From assembly GCA_022843945.1 (NCBI GenBank), contig JALHMR010000006.1:124001-188000 (forward strand): DNA of 64,000 bases. Reading direction: 5' to 3'. The translations under genes and the position numbers were made by a program. Source of the stretch: Rhodospirillaceae bacterium. GTDB lineage: Bacteria; Pseudomonadota; Alphaproteobacteria; CACIAM-22H2. Shown here piece by piece: positions 26,448-34,430 of this stretch. Every line of letters starts with the position of its first letter. Position 1 is the first letter of the stretch. The notes under the pieces were generated by a model, which was given only the letters and a program-made list of their open reading frames with translations, was not told the origin of the DNA and did no database searches.

Positions 26448-27530
26448 ATGGATACGACACCGACCCGCACGCCCGAGCGCGACGCTTATTACAAGAAGAT
26501 CGGCGCCAGCAATCTTGCCCCGCTCTGGGAGGTGCTGCACGGCCTGATCCTCAAGGAGCCGCGCTCGCCGGCCCTGCCGGCGCATTGGCGCTACGGCGAC
26601 GTGCGCCCCTACATCATGGAAGCCGGGACGCTGATCACCGCCAAGGAGGCGGAGCGGCGCGTGCTGGTGCTCGAGAACCCGGGCCTGCGCGGCCAGTCTA
26701 AGATCACCAACACGCTCTACGCCGGCCTGCAGCTCATCCTGCCGGGTGAAGTGGCACCCGCGCACCGCCACAGCCAGTCGGCGCTGCGCTTCATCGTCGA
26801 AGGCAAGGGCGCGTTCACCGCCGTCGATGGCGAGAAGAGCATCATGGCGCCGGGCGACTTCGTCATCACGCCGTCGTGGACGTGGCACGACCACGGCAAC
26901 GAGAGCCGGGAGCCGATGGTCTGGATGGACGGGCTCGACGTGCCGCTGGTCGGCCTGCTCGATGCCCAGTTCGCCGAGGCCTATCCCACGGATTCGCAGC
27001 CGGTCGGCCGCCCGTCGGGCGATTCATTGGCGCGCTACGGCTCGGGCCTGATGCCGGTGGGCTACGAGACTAAATCGATCACCTCGCCGGTCTTCAACTA
27101 TCCCTACACGCGCACGCGCGAAGCGCTGGAGACGATGCGCAAGGCCGAGGAATGGGACACCTGCCACGGCCTCAAGCTGCGTTACGTCAATCCGCTCGAC
27201 GGCGGCTTCGCCATGCCGACGATCGGCACGTTCATGCAGCTGCTGCCCAAGGGCTTTAAGACCATCCCCTACCGCTCCACCGACGGCACGGTGTTCTCGG
27301 TGGTCGAGGGCAAGGGCCGCACCGTGGTCACCGACGCCACCGGCAAGACGCACACCTACGACTGGGGGCCGCGCGACACCATGGTCGTGCCGAGCTGGCT
27401 CTGGCATCGCCACGAAGCCGACGACGACGCCGTGCTCTTCAGCTTCTCCGACCGGCCGGTGCAGTCGAAGCTCGGCCTGTGGCGCGAGATGCGCGGCAAC
27501 GAGCAGAGCATGCCCTCGGGCCGGGCGTAA
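26448..27530 (+). CDS. Gentisate 1,2-dioxygenase (bicupin)
   Basis: 360 residues, standard length for the enzyme, which cleaves gentisate to maleylpyruvate using Fe(II) and O2. The N-terminal cupin carries the three-His iron site: H106 and H108 in PAHRHSQSALRFIVEG and H147 in SWTWHDHGNE. The second cupin (PYRSTDGTVFSVVEGKG, SWLWHRHEA) is conserved in sequence. Salicylate and 5-hydroxyanthranilate dioxygenases belong to the same family, so the substrate is not fully fixed. Fifth gene of the reductase operon counting the unknown that follows, 42 bases after the diiron gene. Its TAA overlaps the ATG of the next gene by one base. Confidence 0.9.
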   Translation: MDTTPTRTPERDAYYKKIGASNLAPLWEVLHGLILKEPRSPALPAHWRYGDVRPYIMEAGTLITAKEAERRVLVLENPGLRGQSKITNTLYAGLQLILPGEVAPAHRHSQSALRFIVEGKGAFTAVDGEKSIMAPGDFVITPSWTWHDHGNESREPMVWMDGLDVPLVGLLDAQFAEAYPTDSQPVGRPSGDSLARYGSGLMPVGYETKSITSPVFNYPYTRTREALETMRKAEEWDTCHGLKLRYVNPLDGGFAMPTIGTFMQLLPKGFKTIPYRSTDGTVFSVVEGKGRTVVTDATGKTHTYDWGPRDTMVVPSWLWHRHEADDDAVLFSFSDRPVQSKLGLWREMRGNEQSMPSGRA

Positions 27531-28084
27531 TGCCGGCTCTGGCCGCTGACCTGGCCGGGCTGGGCCGGTTCGCGGCGTCGCTGGGCAGCGCCTCGTGGTT
27601 TGCCGCGGTCGGCCAGGACCTGACCGCGGCCGAAAGGCGCGAAGGCGAAGACTATCTCGCGGCACTTGCTCTCAATGCCGGCCTCGCCGGCGTCTCGGAT
27701 TGGCGCACGGCCGAGAAAGTGACGCGCGATCCCAACTGGAACCCCGCCTGGTGGAATGCCGAGGAAGCGGCGCGCCAGGCGCTGCTGGCCCGCGCCCGCG
27801 AGATCTGGGGCGAGCACGGCCTGCTCAGTGCCCTGACCCGCGTCACCGACGAAGCGACGCGCCTGACCCTGGGCGCGGCCTCGATCGCCGCGGCCCGCGA
27901 CGGCATCGCCGATCCGGCCCTGAGCCGGGTCGCCGCCGGAGCCGCCACCCAGGCCGCCTACCAGGCCGCCCTGGCGTTGGCCGCCGAGACCGGCGCCGCT
28001 CATCCCTTCCAGATCAAGTTCCGGCTATTCGCCGCCGGGCGCTGGCCCTTGGGGCTGGTCGGGGATACATTCCACCTGTTCTGA
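27530..28084 (+). CDS. Uncharacterised alpha-helical protein in the gentisate operon
   Basis: 184 residues, not recognised. Rich in Ala, Leu and Glu, and predicted mainly helical, with no signal peptide, cysteine cluster or obvious metal motif. A tryptophan/asparagine-rich patch (DPNWNPAWWNAEE) stands out near residue 65. The start codon overlaps the gentisate dioxygenase stop (TAATG), which strongly suggests coupled expression and a role in the same pathway, perhaps as an accessory or isomerase-like protein. No function can be assigned. Confidence 0.7.
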   Translation: MPALAADLAGLGRFAASLGSASWFAAVGQDLTAAERREGEDYLAALALNAGLAGVSDWRTAEKVTRDPNWNPAWWNAEEAARQALLARAREIWGEHGLLSALTRVTDEATRLTLGAASIAAARDGIADPALSRVAAGAATQAAYQAALALAAETGAAHPFQIKFRLFAAGRWPLGLVGDTFHLF

Positions 28085-28113
28085 GTCACCCCGACTCGCG
28101 GGATCGATTAACC

Positions 28114-28446
28114 ATGCCGCATGTGCTTCGCGATACATCGGGCCGGATCCTGGCGGTGCTCGACCGGCCGAGCGCCGGCGGCACCGAAGAGGTCGGCCAG
28201 GAAGATCCCGAGCTCGTCGGCTTCCTGGCCCGCAAGGGGCCCACCTCGTATTTCGACCTGCTGCGCGCCGACCTCGAATTCATCCGCGTCATCGAGGACC
28301 TGATCGCCGTGCTGCTCAGCCGCGGCGTGATCCTGATCACCGACCTGCCGGAGCAGGCGCAGGAGAAGCTGCTGCGCCGCGGCAGTTTGCGCCGCCAGTT
28401 CCGCGATACTTCGGGCCTGATGCCCGAGGACGAGGACGTCCTCTAA
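28114..28446 (+). CDS. Small conserved hypothetical protein
   Basis: 110 residues. It begins MPHVLRDTSGRILAVLDRP and contains a helical core (DLEFIRVIEDLIAVLLSRG) followed by ITDLPEQAQEKLLRRGSLR, ending in acidic residues. Similar short proteins in other proteobacteria have been given misleading names such as tryptophan synthase beta-like; I see no enzyme motif. It lies 29 bases after the preceding unknown gene, probably at the end of the gentisate operon, and is convergent with the thioesterase gene (gap of 12 bases). Confidence 0.75.
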   Translation: MPHVLRDTSGRILAVLDRPSAGGTEEVGQEDPELVGFLARKGPTSYFDLLRADLEFIRVIEDLIAVLLSRGVILITDLPEQAQEKLLRRGSLRRQFRDTSGLMPEDEDVL

Positions 28447-28458
28447 GCACTCGCTCAG

Positions 28459-28875
28459 CTAAGCACTCAGGGCGTCGACGATCGCCTTAGGCACCGGCCG
28501 CGCCTTGAGACGCGACGGGTCGTCCGGATGCCATTCGCACCAGATGCGCGTCTCCATGCCTTCGACGCAAAGCGTGCCCTTGTTGAACACCTTGTGCACG
28601 ACGTCGAAAGTCTTCTCGCGCCAGTCGGCGACATGGCTGGCGATGGTGATCTCCTCGAAGAATTTCGAGGGTGCGATGAATTTCGACTTCGCCTCGAGGA
28701 TCGGCATGCCGGCGAACTTGTACTCGTTGTAGAGCACGTCGGGCGGGAAGCCGCCCTTGGCGAACAGCTTCCAATTGGCGTCGTCGAACCAGGCGAAGTA
28801 GTTCGGATAGAAGACGATCTTGGCCGGATCGCAATCCGCCCATTCGATGCGGCGGGTGTATTCGTGGGTCAGCAT
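28459..28875 (-). CDS. Acyl-CoA thioesterase of the 4-hydroxybenzoyl-CoA thioesterase type
   Basis: 138 residues, single hot-dog domain. The segment WADCDPAKIVFYPNYFAWFDDA is very close in pattern to the active site of Pseudomonas 4-hydroxybenzoyl-CoA thioesterase (the Asp of DCDP is the catalytic residue and YPNY follows). It would release a free aromatic acid, here plausibly gentisate from gentisyl-CoA, just before ring cleavage. The gene overlaps the MFS transporter gene by 7 bases and is co-transcribed with it. Confidence 0.9.
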   Translation of the reverse strand: MLTHEYTRRIEWADCDPAKIVFYPNYFAWFDDANWKLFAKGGFPPDVLYNEYKFAGMPILEAKSKFIAPSKFFEEITIASHVADWREKTFDVVHKVFNKGTLCVEGMETRIWCEWHPDDPSRLKARPVPKAIVDALSA

Positions 28876-30101
28876 CGCTCACTCGTTCCTTGGACGGCCG
28901 CACTCTCGCGATTTCGCACGACGAGCGCAAGCGCGATGCCGATGACCGCCCCGCCGGTCAGCACCAGCGGCGACAGGCTCCAGCCGCCGACCGCCGTGGC
29001 CACGACGGCGGCCAGCGGCGGCGCCACGAACTGCCCGAGAGCGGCGCCTTGCACGATCACGCCGTTGGTTGTCGGCACCAGATGCGGGGCTGGCGCCAGG
29101 CGCGTCGCCGAGCCCAGCGCCGAGGTCGGCAGCACGCCGCCGACCCCGAAAAAGGCGAGGCACAGGGCGAGGCGCGCGGCGATCGGCAAGGCCTCGGCGA
29201 AGATGCCGAAGCCGAAGAGACACATGCCCGCATGCGCGATGACCAGCAGCAGCCAGCGCCGGGCGCCGCGCTGCAGCAGCACGCCGCCGACCAGGTTGCC
29301 CGCGGCGTTGAGAGCGACGGCCAGCGCCGTGACGGAGGCCGCAGCACCCCGGCTGAACTGCAGGTCCTCGACCAGCATGGTCGGCAGGAAGCCGACGACG
29401 ATCAGGTAGTTGCCGGCGTAGGTGCCGAAGCACAGCGCGACCGCCACCGGCCCCGGCGACGACAGCGTGCGCTTCATGTCGCGCAGCAGCTCGGCGAAGC
29501 CGACGCGGCGGATCACCGGCGGCTTCAGGCTGGGCCGGCGCGTGACCACGGCCAGCACCGCGGCGAAGATGAGGATCACCGCGACGTTGACCAGCCACAG
29601 GCCGCGCCAGCCGCCGGCCGCGATGAGCAGGGGCGCCGCCAGCATGATGATCGCCTGGCCGGTGCCCATGTACGCACCCCAGATACCGAAGGCGAGGCGC
29701 TGGTCCTCGCTGCGCGCGTAGCGCTGGATGATGGCCGGCGCCGAGACCTGGGTCATCAGGAAGGCCAGGCCTTCGAAGAAACGTGAGACCAGCAACGTGG
29801 TCTCGTCGACGGCGAAGGCGCCGCCGAAGCCCGCGGCGGCTAGCACGATCAGCCCGCCGACCGCCACGCGCCGGTCGCCGAAACGCGCCACCACGGCGCC
29901 CATCGGCGCGCCGCCGAGAATGGCCGGGAAGTTGAACAGCGAGATCACCCAGCCGGCGGCGATCAGCCCAAAGCCGAGATCGACGCGCATGTCGCCGAGC
30001 GCCACCGGCACCTTGCCGATCTGGAAGGCGCCGAGGATGCCGGTGCCGACGGCGAGGCCGACGACCAGCCAGCTTGTCCTTGCATCAGCGGCCGGGGTCA
30101 T
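28869..30101 (-). CDS. MFS transporter (aromatic acid uptake or efflux, inferred)
   Basis: 410 residues with 12 hydrophobic segments in two halves and the MFS loop-2 motif variant (GAVVARFGDRRVAVGG). Inner membrane secondary transporter. Its overlap with the thioesterase gene and location inside the aromatic cluster suggest an aromatic acid or metabolite as substrate; this is inference. Upstream lies the terminator of the FAA hydrolase gene, so transcription probably starts in the short gap near 30110-30130. Confidence 0.88.
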   Translation of the reverse strand: MTPAADARTSWLVVGLAVGTGILGAFQIGKVPVALGDMRVDLGFGLIAAGWVISLFNFPAILGGAPMGAVVARFGDRRVAVGGLIVLAAAGFGGAFAVDETTLLVSRFFEGLAFLMTQVSAPAIIQRYARSEDQRLAFGIWGAYMGTGQAIIMLAAPLLIAAGGWRGLWLVNVAVILIFAAVLAVVTRRPSLKPPVIRRVGFAELLRDMKRTLSSPGPVAVALCFGTYAGNYLIVVGFLPTMLVEDLQFSRGAAASVTALAVALNAAGNLVGGVLLQRGARRWLLLVIAHAGMCLFGFGIFAEALPIAARLALCLAFFGVGGVLPTSALGSATRLAPAPHLVPTTNGVIVQGAALGQFVAPPLAAVVATAVGGWSLSPLVLTGGAVIGIALALVVRNRESAAVQGTSERC

Positions 30102-30127
30102 GGCGGCGAAGAGTAATGCTGGCCCTT

Positions 30128-30168
30128 AAAAAAGCGAAAGCCCCGGCCGGGGTCACCGGCCGGGGCTT
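30128..30168 (-). terminator. Rho-independent terminator of the VOC-FAA hydrolase transcript
   Basis: A stem of about 12 bp (AGCCCCGGCCGG with its complement, loop of 5 bases) is followed on the minus strand by TTTCGCTTTTTT. It lies just after the FAA hydrolase stop and before the MFS gene, so it separates the two transcription units although they run in the same direction. Confidence 0.88.
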
Positions 30169-30185
30169 CAACGCGGAACGGCGCG

Positions 30186-31034
30186 TCAGCCTTCCTTGAT
30201 CGTGTTGCGCAGCACGCCGACGCCGGTGATCTCGATCTCCACCGTGTCGCCGACCTTCATGAACTCCGGCGGGGTCCGGGCGAAGCCGACACCGCCCGGC
30301 GTCCCGGTGACGATGACGTCGCCGGGCCGCAGCGGCGTGAAGCTCGAGATGTAGGCGATCTGCTCCGGGACATCGAAGATCATCATGTCGATCGTGGCCT
30401 GCTGCTTGACCACGCCGTTGAGCCGCGTGGTCAGCGTCTGCTTGGTGATGTCCTTGAGCTCGTCGGTCGTCACCATCCACGGACCGAAGCCGCCGGTCGC
30501 GGGAAAGTTCTTGCCCGGCGTGAACTGGCTGGTGTGGCGCTGCCAGTCGCGCACGCTGCCGTCGTTGTAGCAGGCATAGCCGGCGACGTAGCTCATCGCC
30601 TTCTCGCGCGGGATGCGGTGGCCGGTCTTGCCGATGATCACGGCGAGCTCGCCTTCCCAGTCGAACTTGTCGGATTCAGTCGGCTTGATCATCGGCTGGT
30701 CGTGGCCGACCTGGCTGTCCGCCCAGCGGGTGAACAGGGTCGGGTGCACGGTGTCGGGACGACCGGTCTCGGCCCGGTGCTCGCGGTAGTTGAGGCCGAC
30801 GCAGACGATCTTGCGGGCGTCCGGGATGGTCGGCAGGTACTGGATCTTGGCGAGCTTGATGGTCGGCTTCTTGCCCTTGGCGGCCTTCTTGAGCGTGTTC
30901 AGGGCGCCGCCGACCAGCGCTGCCCGCAGGGTCGGATACTTCTTGCCGAACTTCTTGCCCAGATCGACCACCCCGTCGTCCACCACGACGCCGTAGCTGG
31001 GCTTCTTCTGATAGAGGTAACTCACGAATTTCAT
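30186..31034 (-). CDS. Fumarylacetoacetate-hydrolase family protein (fumaryl/maleylpyruvate hydrolase candidate)
   Basis: 282 residues with the FAH C-terminal fold. VCVGLNYREHRAETG starts the catalytic part, FDWEGELAVIIGKTGHRIP holds acidic metal ligands, and SSFTPLRPGDVIVTGTPGGVG is the family hallmark. Members split C-C bonds in 3-oxo or 2,4-dioxo acids. With gentisate dioxygenase in the same regulon, the natural assignment is hydrolysis of fumarylpyruvate to fumarate and pyruvate, or of maleylpyruvate directly, since no maleylpyruvate isomerase gene is seen in the window. Downstream of the VOC gene with a gap of about 125 bases; a strong terminator follows. Confidence 0.88.
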   Translation of the reverse strand: MKFVSYLYQKKPSYGVVVDDGVVDLGKKFGKKYPTLRAALVGGALNTLKKAAKGKKPTIKLAKIQYLPTIPDARKIVCVGLNYREHRAETGRPDTVHPTLFTRWADSQVGHDQPMIKPTESDKFDWEGELAVIIGKTGHRIPREKAMSYVAGYACYNDGSVRDWQRHTSQFTPGKNFPATGGFGPWMVTTDELKDITKQTLTTRLNGVVKQQATIDMMIFDVPEQIAYISSFTPLRPGDVIVTGTPGGVGFARTPPEFMKVGDTVEIEITGVGVLRNTIKEG

Positions 31035-31159
31035 GGCTTTTTTCCCCTCGCCCGCGCAGAGGTCCCCCCCACGCCTGAAACCGTTGCTCCATTACAGGGT
31101 CGGCCGGGCCGGCGCAACCCCGGCTTGCGGCCGGGCTCCTCAGCTCCGCATCCAGACCC

Positions 31160-32047
31160 CTAGCTGCGCATCCAGGACTGGCCCCAGTAGTTCAGGGTGC
31201 GTTCCTCGTGCTTCCAGGCCCGGGGAGCCATGTCGCGGGACATGACCTCGAGTTCCGCGGACCATTCGACCTTATGGCCGTCCGGATCCTCGACCATGAA
31301 GAACAGGTTGTTGCCCGGCCCGTGCCGTCCCGGCCCCCACCACAGCTTGACCGGCAGGGTCGCTAGGTGATCGGCCCAGTCTCGGATGTCGTTCCAGCAG
31401 CTGGTCTCGTAGCAATGATGGTCCGGCCGCACCTCCGGCGCGCGAAAGGCAGCGAAACTGTGATGCTCGGGATCGGAGCGCAGGAAAGTGGCGGTTACCG
31501 GGCCTTCGCCGGGCGCCCCGTCATAGACGTGGTCGGAGGCCACGAAGCCGAGCTCTTTCTCGTAGAAACCCGTGAGCCGCGGCAGGTCGGTGGTGGCCAC
31601 CACGACATGCTGCAGGCGCGCCGGCAGGCGCAAGGCCGCCGTATCGGCGGCCACGGGTGCGGCGAAGGCCGGGTTGGGCAGGCCGAAGGCCGCCAGCCGC
31701 CCGTCGGGATCGCGCACCGCGAATCCCTCGCTGAACAGGGGCGTGGGCGACGGCAGCAGGGCGATACCCCGCCCCTGCAGCCAGGACCGCAAGGCGGCCA
31801 GCTGCGGCGGCGACTGCACCCGGAAGACATTGAGCGGCTGCTCGCCCTTCTCACCCCGGCCGATCAGGATACGGCGCTGAGGGCCTTCCAGCAGCCAGAG
31901 CAAGGGCCCGACCTCGCGGGCCGCCATGCCGGCGGCATCGCGGTAGAAAGCGACCAGGGCGTCCGGCCGGTCGCTGTTGCGCTGGATGTGGTCGAGCTGG
32001 GCCGGCCACAGGGGCGACTGGTTGCGACGGGTGGTGGGCTGGGGCAT
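31160..32047 (-). CDS. VOC superfamily, type I extradiol-dioxygenase-like protein
   Basis: 295 residues, two VOC modules. The C-terminal module has the 2-His-1-Glu iron triad order expected for catechol extradiol dioxygenases: His in LQHVVVATTDL, His in RPDHHCYETSCWNDIRDW and Glu in PDGHKVEWSAE. The length and DHHCYE/GHKVEW motifs match the 2,3-dihydroxybiphenyl dioxygenase class. A ring-cleaving enzyme for a catecholic intermediate is likely, though some homologues are not dioxygenases. First gene of a minus-strand unit with the FAA hydrolase, and divergent from the Liv-type importer across MarR operator site 3. Confidence 0.85.
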   Translation of the reverse strand: MPQPTTRRNQSPLWPAQLDHIQRNSDRPDALVAFYRDAAGMAAREVGPLLWLLEGPQRRILIGRGEKGEQPLNVFRVQSPPQLAALRSWLQGRGIALLPSPTPLFSEGFAVRDPDGRLAAFGLPNPAFAAPVAADTAALRLPARLQHVVVATTDLPRLTGFYEKELGFVASDHVYDGAPGEGPVTATFLRSDPEHHSFAAFRAPEVRPDHHCYETSCWNDIRDWADHLATLPVKLWWGPGRHGPGNNLFFMVEDPDGHKVEWSAELEVMSRDMAPRAWKHEERTLNYWGQSWMRS

Positions 32048-32182
32048 CGGCCTCAGGGCGGCAAAAAAACCGGCCGGAACCTTGGACCTGCGGGGGCTTG
32101 CCTGTCAATGCTCCGTAGACGGAGCATTTCTCGGCGGTTCCCTCTCGGGCAACTTTGGAACCGTGGTCAGAAGCCCGGTAAA

Positions 32183-32201
32183 TTGCTGGATAGCCAAACA
32201 A
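32183..32201. promoter_or_regulatory. MarR operator, site 3 (degenerate; VOC/importer divergent promoter)
   Basis: TTGCTGG - ATAGC - CAAACAA. The right arm is identical to sites 1 and 2, the left arm matches at 5 of 7 positions, and the 5-base spacing is the same. It sits in the 253-base divergent region between the VOC gene and the binding-protein gene. Confidence 0.65.
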
Positions 32202-32300
32202 ATTGACTTTTCATAAGTGCCGCACGAGGATGACGCCTCGCGCGCAAAGCTTCCGCGCGGTAAGTTTGTCGAGAAGCATCAATCTCCGGGGAGGACGATC

Positions 32301-33488
32301 ATGCGCTTCTGGAAATCTCTCATCGCGACCGCCGCTGTCGCGCTGCTGCCCTGGGCAGCCACCGCCCAGACGGTGAAGATCGGCATCATCAATACGTATT
32401 CCGGGCCGAACGCCACGCTCGGCGAGCAGATCGACAACGCGATCAAGCTCTACACCAAGGAATACGAGAAGAACCTGCCGCCCGGCGTGAAGATCGAGCT
32501 GATCCGCCGCGACGACACGGGTCCGAACCCGGACGTCGCCAAGCGCCTGGCGCAGGAACTGATCACCCGCGACAAGGTGAATATGCTCGCCGGCGTGGTG
32601 TGGACACCGAACGCCGCCGCCATCGCGCCGCTCGCCACCGAGGCGAAGATCCCGTTCATGATCATGAACGCCGGCACCGCCGCGATCAGCACGATGTCGC
32701 CGTACATCGCGCGCGTCTCCTTCACCCTCTGGCAGTCCTCGCACCCGTTCGGCATCTGGGCGGCGAAGAACAACATCAAAAAGGCTTTTATCGCGGTCAG
32801 CGATTACGGCCCGGGGCATGACGCCGAAGCCGGCTTCGAGAAGGGCTTCACCGACAACGGTGGCCAGATCGTCGGCAAGGTCCGCATGCCGCTGGCCAAC
32901 CCCGACTTCGTTCCCTTCATGCAGCGCATCAAGGACTCCGCACCGGAAGCGCTCTTCGTCTTCATCCCGGCCGGCCGCCAGGCCACCGCGCTGATGAAGG
33001 CCTTCGGCGATCTCGGCCTCGACAAGGCGGGCATCAAGCTCATCGGCCCGGGCGACATCACCACCGACGAAGAGCTGCCCAACATGGGCGACGCGGCGAT
33101 CGGCGTGATCACCATGCACCACTACTCGGCCGCCGCGACCCGTCCGGCCAACCAGGCCTTCGTGCAGGCCTGGAAGCGCGAATACGGCCCCAATACGACG
33201 CCCGCCTTCATGGCGGTCGGCGGCTGGGACGGCATGGCGGCGATCTACCACGCGGTGCGTGAGCAGAAGGGCCGCATCGACGGCGACAAGACGATGGCGC
33301 TGTGGAAGGGCTGGAAGAACGATCAAAGCCCGCGCGGGCCGATCATGATCGATCCAGAGACCCGCGACATCGTGCAGAACGAATATGTCCGCCGGGTCGA
33401 GAGGGTTGGCGGCGCGCTCGCCAATGTCGAGTTCGAGACCATCCCGATGGTCAAGGACCCCTGGAAGGTCATCAACAACCGCAAGTAA
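32301..33488 (+). CDS. Branched-chain-amino-acid-type ABC transporter substrate-binding protein
   Basis: 395 residues. A signal peptide (MRFWKSLIATAAVALLPWAATAQ) directs it to the periplasm. The mature protein has the LivJ/PBP1 pattern: IGIINTYSGPNATLGEQ, LAQELITRDKVNMLAGVVWT and DFVPFMQRIKDSAPEALFVF. GGGGAGGA precedes the ATG. Liv-type binding proteins in alphaproteobacteria often take aromatic acids instead of amino acids. Regulation by the same MarR-type site as the ligase supports an aromatic ligand here. First gene of a five-gene import operon; a stem-loop lies between it and the permease gene. Confidence 0.93.
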   Translation: MRFWKSLIATAAVALLPWAATAQTVKIGIINTYSGPNATLGEQIDNAIKLYTKEYEKNLPPGVKIELIRRDDTGPNPDVAKRLAQELITRDKVNMLAGVVWTPNAAAIAPLATEAKIPFMIMNAGTAAISTMSPYIARVSFTLWQSSHPFGIWAAKNNIKKAFIAVSDYGPGHDAEAGFEKGFTDNGGQIVGKVRMPLANPDFVPFMQRIKDSAPEALFVFIPAGRQATALMKAFGDLGLDKAGIKLIGPGDITTDEELPNMGDAAIGVITMHHYSAAATRPANQAFVQAWKREYGPNTTPAFMAVGGWDGMAAIYHAVREQKGRIDGDKTMALWKGWKNDQSPRGPIMIDPETRDIVQNEYVRRVERVGGALANVEFETIPMVKDPWKVINNRK

Positions 33489-33504
33489 GGTCGGTCGATT
33501 AGGC

Positions 33505-33540
33505 GGCCGCCGGAGCCCCCAAGGTTCCGGCGGCCGTTCT
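33505..33540 (+). terminator. Intercistronic stem-loop after the binding-protein gene
   Basis: A perfect 10-bp stem GGCCGCCGGA (33505-33514) with its complement at 33526-33535 is followed by GTTCT. Located between the binding-protein and permease genes, it would attenuate or stabilise the upstream message, as is common where the binding protein is needed in excess. Confidence 0.65.
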
Positions 33541-33556
33541 GCTAAGCTGCGCCCCG

Positions 33557-34429
33557 ATGGACGTCTTCTTCTCCGCCTCGATCAGCATCCTGTTCCACGG
33601 CCTGGCCTTCGCGATGGTGCTCTACATCATCTCGGTCGGGCTCTCCGTGACCATGGGGCTGATGGGCTTCGCCAACCTGGCGCATGGCGTGTTCGCCATG
33701 GCCGGCGGCTACCTCACCACCACGGCGATGAACACCTACGGCGTGCCCTTCGGCTTCGCCCTGGTCTTCGCCGCGGTCGCGGTGGCGCTGCTCAGTGTGG
33801 TGCTCGAACGCTTTCTCTACGCCCGGCTCTACGGGGCGGGTGAGCTCGAGCAAGTGCTGTTCACCATCGGCCTGATCTTCATGGCCGTGGCGGTCGTGCG
33901 TTACATCTGGGGTCCGCTGCCCCAGCGCATGCTGCTGCCGGCTGCGCTGAGCGGCCAGATCGACTTCGGCTTCCGTTCCTTCCCCACCTATCGCACTTTC
34001 CTCATCGCCATCAGCCTAGTGCTCATTGTGGTGCTGTGGCTGGGCATCGAACGCACCAATTTCGGCGCCCAGGTGCGCGCAGCCGTCGACAACCGGCGCA
34101 TGGCGGAGTCGCTCGGCATCAACACCGGCCGGCTGTTCACCCTGACCTTCGCGCTGGGCTCCGGCCTGGCGGCGCTGGGCGGCGGGCTGGGGGCCGACAT
34201 CCTCGCCATTCACCCGGCCTACGCCTTCGAATACCTGGTCTACTTCCTGATGGTCGTGGCCGTCGGCGGGCTGGGCTCGATCCGCGGGCCGTTTGTCGCG
34301 GCTGTGCTCCTTGGCGTCAGCGACACGGCGTTCAAGTACCTGGTCCCGGAGGTCGGGGCCTTCGTCATCTACATCGCGGTCATCGGGTTGCTGCTCTGGC
34401 GCCCGGCCGGACTTTTCGGGCGGGCCTGA
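33557..34429 (+). CDS. livH: ABC transporter permease, LivH type
   Basis: 290 residues with eight hydrophobic segments. The family motif appears as MGLMGFANLAHGVFAMAGGY at the N-terminus and GINTGRLFTLTFALGSGLAALGGGL in the cytoplasmic EAA-like region, ending VIGLLLWRPAGLFG. Inner-membrane half of a Liv-type importer. The ATG at 33557 is 67 bases after the binding-protein stop. Confidence 0.93.
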   Translation: MDVFFSASISILFHGLAFAMVLYIISVGLSVTMGLMGFANLAHGVFAMAGGYLTTTAMNTYGVPFGFALVFAAVAVALLSVVLERFLYARLYGAGELEQVLFTIGLIFMAVAVVRYIWGPLPQRMLLPAALSGQIDFGFRSFPTYRTFLIAISLVLIVVLWLGIERTNFGAQVRAAVDNRRMAESLGINTGRLFTLTFALGSGLAALGGGLGADILAIHPAYAFEYLVYFLMVVAVGGLGSIRGPFVAAVLLGVSDTAFKYLVPEVGAFVIYIAVIGLLLWRPAGLFGRA

Positions 34430-34430
34430 C

